In this document: positions 33,077 through 43,198 of the stretch, piece after piece
Position numbering within the stretch: position 1 is the stretch's first letter
How the letters are laid out: each line of letters opens with the position of its first letter
Assembly: GCA_005656395.1 (NCBI GenBank)
Contig: SRSI01000010.1
Coordinates: forward strand, 2,294,001 to 2,358,000
Origin: Strongyloides papillosus
Lineage: Eukaryota > Nematoda > Chromadorea > Rhabditida > Strongyloididae
Reading direction: 5' to 3'
Length of the DNA stretch: 64,000 nt
Made by a program: the position numbers and the translations under genes
The notes under the pieces: model-generated
What the model was told of the DNA's origin: nothing
Seen by the model: only the letters and a program-made list of their open reading frames with translations
Databases searched by the model: none

Positions 33077-35056
33077 ATGTTTAAATTTTTGTTCTTCATT
33101 ATGTTATTTTTGTCCGTTAAAAATGGAGTACAATCGCTCAATGATTATAAAATTATTGGTGATGTTCGAGATGGTAGTGAAAACTCTGAAAGTGGCTACA
33201 AGATAAATGAAAAATTACCAAAGTTATTAATGTATAATAGTTCATTGAAAGTTCCAAATCATCTTTCAATTAATAGTAGAAAGATATTTTACATTGATTT
33301 TGAAAAGTACAAAGAAAGTTCCAGTGGATCTGTATTTAACCTTAATATGAAAATAAAATTAAATGAAAATTCATATCCAACTAAAATTTTTGTGGCATCA
33401 GCAGCAAATAGAAATTATATTGACTTTACATGGTTAAAATGCGAATTTGGACTTATTATGGTTGATGATCAATTGAATGAAAATACATTTTATACTTCAA
33501 CAAAACTTATAACGGTAGATTACGCTATTTTAATTTTGCTGAAATCAAGAACCAAAAAAATTCATTATACTACTGTTCCATATTTCAGTAAAATATTTTT
33601 ACTTTATCCTTGCCCATACGGAGAATATACAACAGAATATTCAAATATTAGATATATTCCTAATAAATATGTTTTGGAAAATGGTGTATTTTTTTTCAAT
33701 TATGAAAAACCTTCACATCTATTTATACCAATATTTCAAAGTTCCAATGGCGATAATTTTTTTGCATGTGGAATTCTTCGACAACCAACACTTCCTGATA
33801 TCACTCTAGGTTACAAATTGGAAAGTAATGGAAATGAGGATTTAAGAAAAAAAATTGAAGAAACAAATATTCAAACAATAGATAGTTGTTCTGAACCTTA
33901 TGACAATAATAAAGTTACATATACTTATTTAGATGAAGATTCTCAATTTACAAATAGCAAAATATTCATCAATACAAAAAAAGACAATAGTGAATATATT
34001 AATCAAAAGAAGTATTTTTATAATTTAAACAGTTTTGATAGAAATATTTTCAATAGTACAAACACTACTAATGAAATATTTATTATTCCGTCATGTATGG
34101 TAACAAGTGAAAATAGAGAATTTCTAATCACTCCAACTGTTGATGGTTTAAAAACCATAGATCAAGAAAATGTTCGGTATTTATTTATTAAGGATTCTTA
34201 TTCAAGTGGGAATTTTTCTGTTAGATGCTTAAGCGAAGTTAATAATGAAAATGAAAAACGTTATAAGAATTACTATTCTAAAGGAGCAGATATTTTAGTG
34301 ATTAAAAAAGATTCTGTAAATAATGCAAAATTGAAAGGAGAGAAACTTTTGATGTTGTCGAAAGAGAGTCTAGAGTCGTATGGAGAATATACTTGTAATG
34401 TTGTTAAAACAGCAAGATCTTTAAACGGAAAAAGTTTACAAGTAAAAAGCGTTTATATTTTACCGGAAAATTATATGACAATTCCTTTGCAACCAGCTAA
34501 TGTTTTATACAATAAAAATTCATATCCACATTGCAAAAAAGTTCATCAGAACGTTGGAAAACTAATCAAAATTGAAGTTAGCAATGATAAAAGCGAAACA
34601 ATAGGACTTTTAGAAATTTTCCATTCTACGTCAATTTTTGATGTTACAAAAGACTTCGTAAATTTCATTCCTTTACATCCAGAATATCAAATAACTATTA
34701 ATTGTAATTACCAAACTATGGCCAAAACATTCTTCACAACAGTACAAAAGTTTATAATTTATAACTCTTCAGATAGAAGAAATAATAAATACCATAATAA
34801 TACGGCAAATATGATTCATCCGTTTATGAATCCATCAGAATATCTTAAAAATATTGATCCAAATGGCAAACAAAACAGTCATCCTATCTCGGAAGAAGAT
34901 GCAATATTATTTTCATCTATTCCATTTATAATTTTAGGAATAATAACTTGTTTGATTATCGTTTTAACAATACTTTTTGTTATAAGTCAATTGATAATAT
35001 TTAAACAATATGAAAGATATAATCAACCTGAAAATATTAATGATATCAATGCATGA
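33077..35056 (+). CDS. Uncharacterised type I membrane protein, possibly Ig-like
   Basis: This single-exon gene encodes 659 residues. A signal peptide is clear (MFKFLFFIMLFLSVKNGVQS), and a C-terminal transmembrane helix (FIILGIITCLIIVLTILFVI, about 617-640) leaves a tail of about 20 residues inside the cell. The outer part has several N-glycosylation sites (NSS, NSTNTT, NFS, NNT) and scattered cysteines. Around residue 435 SLESYGEYTCNV resembles the D-x-G-x-Y-x-C hallmark of an immunoglobulin strand F, so a diverged Ig-like domain is possible. I do not recognise the family. Topology suggests a cell-surface receptor or adhesion protein. Confidence 0.65.
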   Translation: MFKFLFFIMLFLSVKNGVQSLNDYKIIGDVRDGSENSESGYKINEKLPKLLMYNSSLKVPNHLSINSRKIFYIDFEKYKESSSGSVFNLNMKIKLNENSYPTKIFVASAANRNYIDFTWLKCEFGLIMVDDQLNENTFYTSTKLITVDYAILILLKSRTKKIHYTTVPYFSKIFLLYPCPYGEYTTEYSNIRYIPNKYVLENGVFFFNYEKPSHLFIPIFQSSNGDNFFACGILRQPTLPDITLGYKLESNGNEDLRKKIEETNIQTIDSCSEPYDNNKVTYTYLDEDSQFTNSKIFINTKKDNSEYINQKKYFYNLNSFDRNIFNSTNTTNEIFIIPSCMVTSENREFLITPTVDGLKTIDQENVRYLFIKDSYSSGNFSVRCLSEVNNENEKRYKNYYSKGADILVIKKDSVNNAKLKGEKLLMLSKESLESYGEYTCNVVKTARSLNGKSLQVKSVYILPENYMTIPLQPANVLYNKNSYPHCKKVHQNVGKLIKIEVSNDKSETIGLLEIFHSTSIFDVTKDFVNFIPLHPEYQITINCNYQTMAKTFFTTVQKFIIYNSSDRRNNKYHNNTANMIHPFMNPSEYLKNIDPNGKQNSHPISEEDAILFSSIPFIILGIITCLIIVLTILFVISQLIIFKQYERYNQPENINDINA

Positions 35057-35332
35057 AAAAAGTAATTTAAAATTTATAATTATTTAATATTTTTAATAAT
35101 AATGTATACTATTCAATTTCTAATAAATAACTTTATGCAAAAAATAATAACTATCAATATTTTTGAAAGATTAATTTGGAAACTTTTGTAAATTGATTGT
35201 AAAAATGGTATAGTACAAATGTAAATTTAAATTAAATGAAAGAAATTTAATTATTATTTAGTAATTAATACTTCTGAATATAAAAAAAATAATATAAGTA
35301 AAAAAATTTCATTTGTTCAACATTTCTGAGAT
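35057..35332. other. Spacer before the SH2-kinase gene
   Basis: AT-rich spacer of 276 bases; nothing recognised. Confidence 0.4.
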
Positions 35333-36756
35333 ATGCGTCGTAGAAATAATGGTTCAGAGAAGTCAGTAAAACATGCCCGCTCTATAAAAAGAAACGGAAG
35401 AAGGAAGACATCACAAACTCCTGTTTCGGGTACACCATCAGAACCAACACAAACCCCTGGTTCATCAAATAATAACGGACAAAATGCTGGTCCTGGAAGT
35501 GTTAAACATATTCAAAATGATGAGTGGGGTCTCTATATGTCACAAAATCTAAAATGCTACTATGCAGATGTGCCAATTGATGAAGCTGAGTATTTATTAA
35601 AAGATATAGGAGATTATTTATTTAGGAGAGCAGAAATTAATGGAAAAACAGAATATTTAATTTGTGTTAGACATGCTAATGGAATTGTTCACGTAGTTAT
35701 GAATCGGACACCTGAAGGTCTTTACTTTATCAGAAAACATATATTTGCTAGACCTCATGATTTATTACATTTTCATCATGCTAATAATATCCCTGTTGAT
35801 GATGCAGTAGGATTTATTAAAAAACCTGTTGAACAGCAAAGTTATTATCTAAATGCTGAAAATATTGAAATTAAACAAAAAATTGGAGAAGGTAAATTTA
35901 AATTTTTTGTTTACGATATTAAAAAATATTTCTAGGTGCATTTGGTGAGGTTAGTGAAGCTGTTATGAGACGTATCGATGGAAGTTTTATTAAAGTAGCA
36001 TGTAAAAATCTTAAAGGATTTGCTACAAAAGCCGATCGTGAAGAATTTATGAAAGAGTTTAGATTTATGAATCAATTTGAGCATGAAAATATTGTAAAGA
36101 TTTATGGAGTTACACTTCATTCAAATCCAATACTAATGGTTTTAGAAATGTGTTATGGTGGATCATTAAAATCATATCTCAAGAGTACTCCTCTACCATA
36201 CAAACACCTTACTAAATATTGTACTGATGCTGCAAGAGGACTGTGCTATTTATCAACACGTGATGTTATTCATCGTGACATTGCAGCAAGAAATTGTTTA
36301 CTAGGTGGTAACGATGAAGTAAAAATTAGTGATTTTGGATTATCTGTTATATCTAAAGAACCCGTTAAAGCAGGAAAAAATCAAAAAATAGCAATTCGTT
36401 GGTGTGCTCCAGAAACAATAACAACAGGATTCTTCCAAATGAAATCTGATGTATGGTCATATGGAATTTTGATGTGGGAAATTTTTAATCATTGTCATAA
36501 TGATCCATTTCCTGGAAAGACTAATGCTGAAGTTAAAACATTAATAACGGCTGGTGATAAACCATTGGATCTTCCAAATGATGTCCCTCCTAATGTCTTA
36601 AAATGCTACTCATACTGTTTATATAAGGAAGCATCTTATAGACCAAATTTTATTGAAATTCTGAAATTTTTATCATCACGTGAAGAACCACCGATTCCAG
36701 AAGAAATGAAAAAAGCAATGACAGCAAAAACTTGCAAATTGAATGTAAAAAGGTAA
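35333..36756 (+). CDS. SH2-domain non-receptor tyrosine kinase (Fes/Fer-like)
   Basis: Two exons (35333-35891 and 35936-36756) with a 44-nt intron give 459 residues. The intron cuts the glycine-rich loop, and splicing restores GEGAFGEV; unspliced, the kinase is lost. An SH2 domain lies at about 64-155 with the phosphotyrosine-binding Arg in YLFRRAE. The kinase domain spans about 180-440 with VACK lysine, HRDIAARN catalytic loop, DFG, CAPE and DVWSYG, so it should be active. The HRDIAARN loop marks a tyrosine kinase. The short SH2-kinase layout without an F-BAR domain is typical of the large nematode Fer-like group (C. elegans SPE-8 relatives), many of them acting in the male germ line; that role is inferred. 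The N-terminus is basic and Ser/Thr/Pro-rich. Confidence 0.88.
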
Positions 36757-36880
36757 TTACTACTTAAAAAAGGAAAGAAAAAACTGGCCAAAATTATATT
36801 TACTAAAATTTTTAATACTACAATCTAAGATTTCTTAAGAGAAAAAAGTATTTCCATTAATAATATTTCATAACACATTT

Positions 36881-38386
36881 TTATAAACGCCTATCATTAA
36901 AATTAATATCATTATCACATAAAGGTCCTGTACTAGAACATGTATTTTTTATTTTACAATCTCTCCATTTGACATGTGGTGTTCCTCTGTAGTATTCTTC
37001 ATAAATATCATTGCTCCAATTACCATATCTTTTATTCCACAATATTTCACTCCAACACTTAACTGCTCCTGCATCATATTCAACCATTAATTTGTTAATA
37101 AATAAATGTGGGTAATAGTTTAATTTATAAAAATCTTCCATACCATGAATACAAATATCATGTCTAATTAATCCACTTCTACATACTCTTTTTGTTCTCC
37201 AAATACTTTTTCTTGTTATGTATTCTACCCTTTTCCCAACATTTGTACAATAATTTGGCATTCCACCAGGAAAATTTATATTTTCATCTGACAATATGGT
37301 AGACCAAAACATTTCATCAATCCCATGTTTATGATAATTTAATTCATTAAGTAATGTTGTTAAATCTAATTCATCAAACATATAGTTAACATCAATTCTT
37401 GATAATGTTACCTCACTAAACCCTTTAACAAAATTTAACCAATAGGGATATCCATTCTCATTATAATTTTTTGAGAAATTTTTAAAAATTTTTAAATTCG
37501 TAAATGACCAATCATTGTATATATCTATTCTTTCTAAGTACCCTGGAACCATTTGAAAATCACTTGCACCATTATAAAGTTTTAATATTCTTATTAATTG
37601 CAAATTTGTTTTCAATGGGAAATCGTGATTTTGTAAAAGAAATACATAGTTCCAATTTTTTGATATCAAATGTCGTAAACATTCCATATGGCCATTAGCA
37701 TAGTTTTTTCCATTGCTATCAAGAGTAAATTCTTTTTTCATAATATAAACATTCTCGAAACATGAGCCAAGTTTTATTAATTGCTCATGGAACAAGGAAT
37801 TTGATTTTGAATCAATAATGAAACAATAATGGTTATATTGTGAATATGTTAGTGATAATTGAAGTTCTAACTGATAATAATTCTACAAAATATATGCTTT
37901 ATATGGACTTATTAATTTATTTACCTTATATACAAGCATAGAATAAGCTAGTGGAAAATTTTCCTCTTCAATTGTATGAAATTCTTTTGTAGGAAAAAAA
38001 TGTCTTCTTTTAATAGCACTACATGACATCTGTAAGTCAATATCTTGTTTTGATTTGTACTTTTTCCTTTGAAACCCATATTTTCTAGCAATTACACCAT
38101 TTTCCCTTTTATAATATAATGAACATTCTATATTTTCTGTCCCAGGAATAGGTGTAAAAAATGGTTCACTTGGTATTGAATAATCATTCTCAAAAACATA
38201 TTTTTCTTCACTTTTTAGATCACTATCCAAATCATTTGATTCAATTTCATTTAAAATTTTAGAATTATTATTAGAATTCTGTACTAATATAAAGATATTA
38301 ATGAATAAATAAATTGTCGAAATAGTTATTAAAATCAAGAAAATATTTTTTAAAAAATATTTAAAATTAATCTGTTTTAGGCACAT
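36881..38386 (-). CDS. Core-2/I-branching-type glycosyltransferase (GT14)
   Basis: Two exons (37925-38386 and 36881-37882) with a 42-nt intron in phase 0 give 487 residues. The joined motif AYSMLVYKNYYQLE, which straddles the intron, is the classic start of the GT14 (Branch) domain, followed by HYCFIIDSKS and FLLQNHDFPLKTN. An N-terminal signal anchor at about 14-33 (NIFLILITISTIYLFINIFIL) indicates a Golgi type II protein. The stem is acidic and cysteines are spread over the luminal part. Relatives add beta-1,6-GlcNAc branches or xylose; donor and acceptor cannot be read here. Worm genomes carry many such genes. Confidence 0.85.
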
Positions 38387-38700
38387 TTGTACTTATGATA
38401 TTTGATAAATATGTATCATATTCTAGACAAAAATTTTAAAAATGATAATTTTATTGTAGAATTATCTTTTACAAATAATAGATGTAAAAAATTATTTAAT
38501 TTATGAAAATCGTATTATGGTAAATTACTATATATTATTATTTTAAATCGTATATTTTAGTATTATTTATAAACATAATAAGTTGGTAAAAGATTTAACT
38601 ATCTTTTATAATAGATTGTTTACAAAGTTTTTGTTTATATTAAATTATTATATTAAAAATATTAATTTATAGAGAAAAATGAGAAAAAATTACGCTAATT
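38387..38700. other. Spacer between GT14 and PDE genes
   Basis: About 310 bases of almost pure A/T between two minus-strand genes, holding the GT14 promoter and PDE 3' end. Nothing recognised. Confidence 0.4.
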
Positions 38701-40983
38701 TTATTCTTTTGATTCTTTTTTATTTTTATATTCATCTGCCATTTCTTCCCATTTGGAGGTATTGAATAACGCATTTTCTCTTAAATGCTTACATTCGGGA
38801 ATTATTTTAGCAAGTAGATCATAACATGGTAAACAAATTCCTCTCATAAAACCTACTTGCATTTCTGGTAATTCCCCAGATTTGTGTCTATCCATCATAG
38901 CAATTGGTTCTCGACCATTCATTCTTTCAGCATCACCTTGTTCATAAAATTCTTCAAAAATAACTTTAACAGTTTCTGATTGTACTTGCCATGGTTTGGC
39001 TGATGCAATTAAATCACATCCTGTCATTATAACTGCCTGACCTAAAGCACGACAATCTTCATTTTTCCAATCAAAAGTTGTTTTTTTCAATAATATTATT
39101 TAATTTAGCCTTATTTGAAAAGAATAATGCTAAATCAGTAGCTAAAATACAGTGTTTTATTAAACCTAATGCTTCTTTATATTGTTCAGTATCAAGGTAA
39201 CGAAGAACATTGTGTCCTTCTTGTTGCAATATTGTTATAGTTTGATTAAAATGATGGTGTTCCATGACAGAGGTTGAGTATATTGCTGCTAATGGTGTAC
39301 TCATTGTCTTCATGTATGCATTATTTTTTCCACGATGATCAAGATCGTGACATATAGCTGCAATATACATAGCTAATGCTTCATGTGGTTTAAAAATATT
39401 TGTAGAAAGGAGCAAATAAAATAAACTATGTGCAACTGTAAAACCATGTTGCCAATTATGATAGGGAACTTTTCTATAATTTTTACGTACTGTTAAAGTA
39501 AATCTTATTAAATCATCAGGATCAAATCGTATTCTTCCACCAAATAATTTTTGGAACATTTTAATTGCAAATACTGGTTTTTCTATCTCAGATAATGTCA
39601 TACTATTAAAATCAAAGTTTAACATTTCTGGTGGCATGTCATCAACACCTTCTTGATATTTTTTAACTTTTGTTACTTCATCTTTATTACATGATGAATG
39701 ATAAGTTAAGACTTCTAATGCCACTCTATACTTTTGTTCTTCTTTTCTTATCTTATCATATAACTTTGCATGATGTAATGCTAATCCACAATATATAGCA
39801 AAAGTTTCAAAAGCCTCAGCGTCATCATTTGTAAACTCTCCTGTACGTTTATTGACCATTTGAACAACTCCAATTACCATTCTTCTTATAAATATTGGCA
39901 TGCATAAAATATTTTTTGTTTGATAACCTGTTTTATGGTCTACTTCTGGATTAAATCTTTCATCCTTATAAGCATCTGGTATATTTAATCCTTTACCAGT
40001 TTGAGCAACAGTTCCAGCAATACCTTTACCAATAGGGAATCTTATTTCTTTTTGTCCATGATTCTCTAAACTTTCAGCTTCCTCTGATTGTACACCAACA
40101 TCAAATATTCTTGCATACAGTTCTTTTGATTTTGAGTCCACCAAAAATAATGAAGCTCTATCTGCATCAACGAGGCGTTGTGCAAAATTCATAATTTTTA
40201 TAATTAACGTATCCATAGAAGCAACTTCTTGGAAAATTGATTTGACAACTTCCAATAGGAATTTTGTTAATTTTCTATTTTTTTCAATAATTTCAGTAGA
40301 TTCTTGAGAACTCGTTGTTGACATAGACGATTCATTTCCACTTTTACTTTTGTCTTTCATATTTCCCTTACCAAAATAAAAAATTGAACCAAATGTTGCC
40401 CCAAAAATGTTTGCTAAACGAACATCCCTATCGTTAAAATTAGTTCCGAAAAAATATATATCAGCTAAATGTGTTTCCTTTATTTCATTACAATCATAAA
40501 CTTGTAAAACATAGCTTGCTGCAGCATAACTTTTTTTAATTTTTTTAATTCTCTTTAATCTTATTTCATTTTCCTCTTTCGTTACTCTATAACTATTGTT
40601 ATCTTCCTCATTATGAACAATTAACTCAACGGCTTCAGCAGAGGAACACTCTTGTGCACATATAACTGCCAATTCATACATCAAATTAATTTGTTGTGAT
40701 GCATTTTCCGCTAAGAAATTTCTGCATTTGCCTATGTCTTCAGGCTAAAGGACATTAATGAGAAAATTTTGTTGCAACATTAACTTACATTCCATGCAGC
40801 ACCAATTTTTAAGTTGGAATTAGATGTTGTAAGACTACCTTGTCTACGATTTCTCAATGTTGTTCTTCTATGAACCCATCTCTCAAATGTTTGTCTTGTA
40901 ATAGATGGACTACAAACGTAGTTTTCTAGGAAGGAAGGGTTACTTTTAAGGTACAATGATACGTCTTCTGGTTTTAGATCCAT
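38701..40983 (-). CDS. pde-5: Cyclic nucleotide phosphodiesterase, PDE10/11-like, with GAF domain; one-base frameshift
   Basis: Exon 1 is 40789-40983 and exon 2 is 40744 down to 38701, with a 44-nt intron. A clear GAF domain spans about 220-400 (DADRASLFLVD; FPIGKGIAGTVAQTGKGLNIPDA) after a weaker one. The class I PDE core follows: HNWQHG near 494, HDLDHRG near 530 and EHHHFNQTITILQQEGHN, closest to PDE10/PDE11 and worm PDE-5. The enzyme would hydrolyse cGMP and/or cAMP. The frame breaks in a run of seven T (39081-39087, A on the sense strand): the upstream frame stops 4 codons later, while the remaining 128 codons continue in another frame with perfect family sequence (TGCDLIAS, MQVGF). No GT-AG intron fits. 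As written, the last metal ligand and the invariant glutamine are lost; an assembly error is at least as likely. Confidence 0.82.
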
Positions 40984-40994
40984 CTGAAAAAGTA
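40984..40994 (-). other. Probable trans-splice (or 5'-UTR) acceptor of the PDE gene
   Basis: On the minus strand TACTTTTTCAG lies directly against the ATG. It matches the worm acceptor consensus TTTTCAG and leaves no leader, so the mRNA start is probably a spliced leader or an upstream untranslated exon. Confidence 0.55.
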
Positions 40995-42411
40995 TTTTTT
41001 ACAATTATTTAGTTCAAATATAATAAAAATAAGTTTGCCTTAGAAACATAAAATGAGGATTTCAAGATTTTATATGAACATTTATAATCTATTTCGATAA
41101 AATAATAGTCTTTGAATATATGGTATCGAGGAAATTTAAACAATTATTAATATTTAAAGTAATACAAAATATATATGTTTATCCTCTATAAGATAAACTT
41201 ATATTATTAAGTAGAAAGCTTAGGATTTAAATCGAATCTACAGATACATCTATATATTAATAACTTAAAGTACTGTAATTGACGTATATAGCTTCACCTG
41301 ATAAATGAAATACTAAAGTATTTTATACAAGTCCAAAGTACACTGTTTTTAAGAGATTAACGTTTTCAATAATTTAAAAATATTTTTTAAATAAAAAAAT
41401 ATTAGCATAAGCTTCCTAAAGTTATTTAAAATAATCTAACATCTTAATATAAATTTTTTTAAAACATTTACTTATTTTTAAAATAAAAGTAATTAAAAAA
41501 ACTTAATGTAAGAATAAGTATTAAAATATTTATTAATAAGAGAAAGCATATATAATAATAATTATAAATTTCAATACGACGTTTATTTTATATTTAAAAA
41601 ATTTAAAACAATACTTCTATATTTAAACATAACAGCAAAACTTTTTTTTCGACAAAAATCTTAGGAAACTAATTTTAAAGCTGGGATGTAAGCGATTTAA
41701 AGATATTAAAATACCTATTATCACTATGGAAATGAATAAATGATTGTTTTAGTTTTATATAGTAAAATATCTATATTTACTAAATATTTCACAAGTAAAA
41801 TTAGTTACTATTATTATCATATTAATTATATATTTTTAATTGTTTTAAATTAATAGAGAATTATAGTAGTTCATGAAATTTTCATCATTAGTTGTTGAAC
41901 TATGGTATTTTATAAAATAACATATAAATAAATAATAATTTACGCGTATATTTTTGCATAAATTAAACGTAATTTATTATGTATGAAATACCTTATTTTT
42001 AATTAATTAATAAGAAAAAAGTTTGCAAAGATGAGTGACGTACAGTATTTTGTTTTTTAAACAAAGTACAGTTTCATAATTTTTGATATTTAATTAAGAA
42101 TTTATACTAATACTTTAATTATTTTAGAAAATATAATTTAAAGAATATAAATATTGTATAATTAATATTTAACAATGAATTAAATATAAATAATTTACTA
42201 AAGAAGATTTGTTTAATATTTTTTATGACTTGTTTTGATGATGTAAAAATTGTTTTAACGTCATAAGCATTAAAAAAATATCTAATAGATTAAAAATTAA
42301 ATACTTCTTTTATTTAAGTATTAGAAATAAAATTTCATAAATATATTATATTTTATATTATTTAATTTTATGTAGTTTTTATTTGCTGTTATAGTTTATA
42401 TTATTTGACAA
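40995..42411. other. AT-rich intergenic region
   Basis: A 1.4-kb divergent promoter region between the PDE gene and the next gene. It is built almost entirely of A and T with many TAAA/TTTA words. No gene or RNA signature was recognised. Confidence 0.4.
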
Positions 42412-43198
42412 ATGCTTCTAAATAAATGGTTAAATGAAAATACAACTTCTTCCAGTAATTCATCAACTGAAAACAATATTTTTGAAAATATTGTCAATAC
42501 TACAAATACAAGTACATTAGATTTATGTTTATGTATTCATAAAGTTTACCAAATGTGCGAAGCTAGTCCATATAGCAAAAAATTAAACTATTTATATGGA
42601 AACAAAAAAAATATTTTTCATGGTGACCATAATAATGACATAGGTGCTGTTATTTACACAATTGCAATTATTTTAATGTTTTCATCTGTTATATTGATGT
42701 TGATGTTTCGTTCTATTAAACGGTCAAAGGAAACAATAGAAATAGAAAACTTATTATATACAATGAGATATCGTGAAGAATTTGAATACTACAAAAGACA
42801 AAAAAGAAGGCTACAAAAAGCAAAGAATAAAGTTACGGCATGGTTAAATAAAAATAATGACAAAATGTGGGCAAGCAGTGCACATATAATAGGTAGCCAT
42901 AGTTACGGTGATTCCTGTTATGATTCAAGAAAAGATTCAAAAATGTAAGTTTTTTGCTTAGTAAAAAAATTTACTATATAAAAGAACTTATCTTTAATTT
43001 ATTTTAAGGTCATCAGCATCATTCATACCAAATATTGTAATATCACCAACAAACGATGAATTATTTCCAAGAAACTTACCAAGAAAATCTCCATCTCTAA
43101 GTTTGATTTACAATTTCGACCCATCATTTTCCACATCTCTAGGTTCTAATTATTCTTTATCAATTCAAGAAAATGTTAACACAGTCGATGATATATAA
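42412..43198 (+). CDS. Single-pass membrane protein, KCNE-like topology
   Basis: Two exons (42412-42944 and 43009-43198) with a 64-nt intron in phase 2 give 240 residues. The first 75 residues carry N-glycosylation sites (NTTSSS, NSSTE, NTST) and no signal peptide, so the N-terminus is probably outside. One transmembrane helix follows at about 82-102 (VIYTIAIILMFSSVILMLMF), then RSIKRSKE and a long charged helix (YREEFEYYKRQKRRLQKAKNK). The ending is Ser/Pro-rich. Size, topology and the basic RSIKR after the helix resemble KCNE/MPS accessory subunits of potassium channels, but sequence support is weak. The neighbouring channel gene hints at excitable cells. Confidence 0.6.

Noticed and set aside
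39060..39110. Intron bridging the PDE frame change
   Set aside because: No GT...AG pair exists between the two frames; family sequence is continuous, so a single-base indel is the simpler reading.
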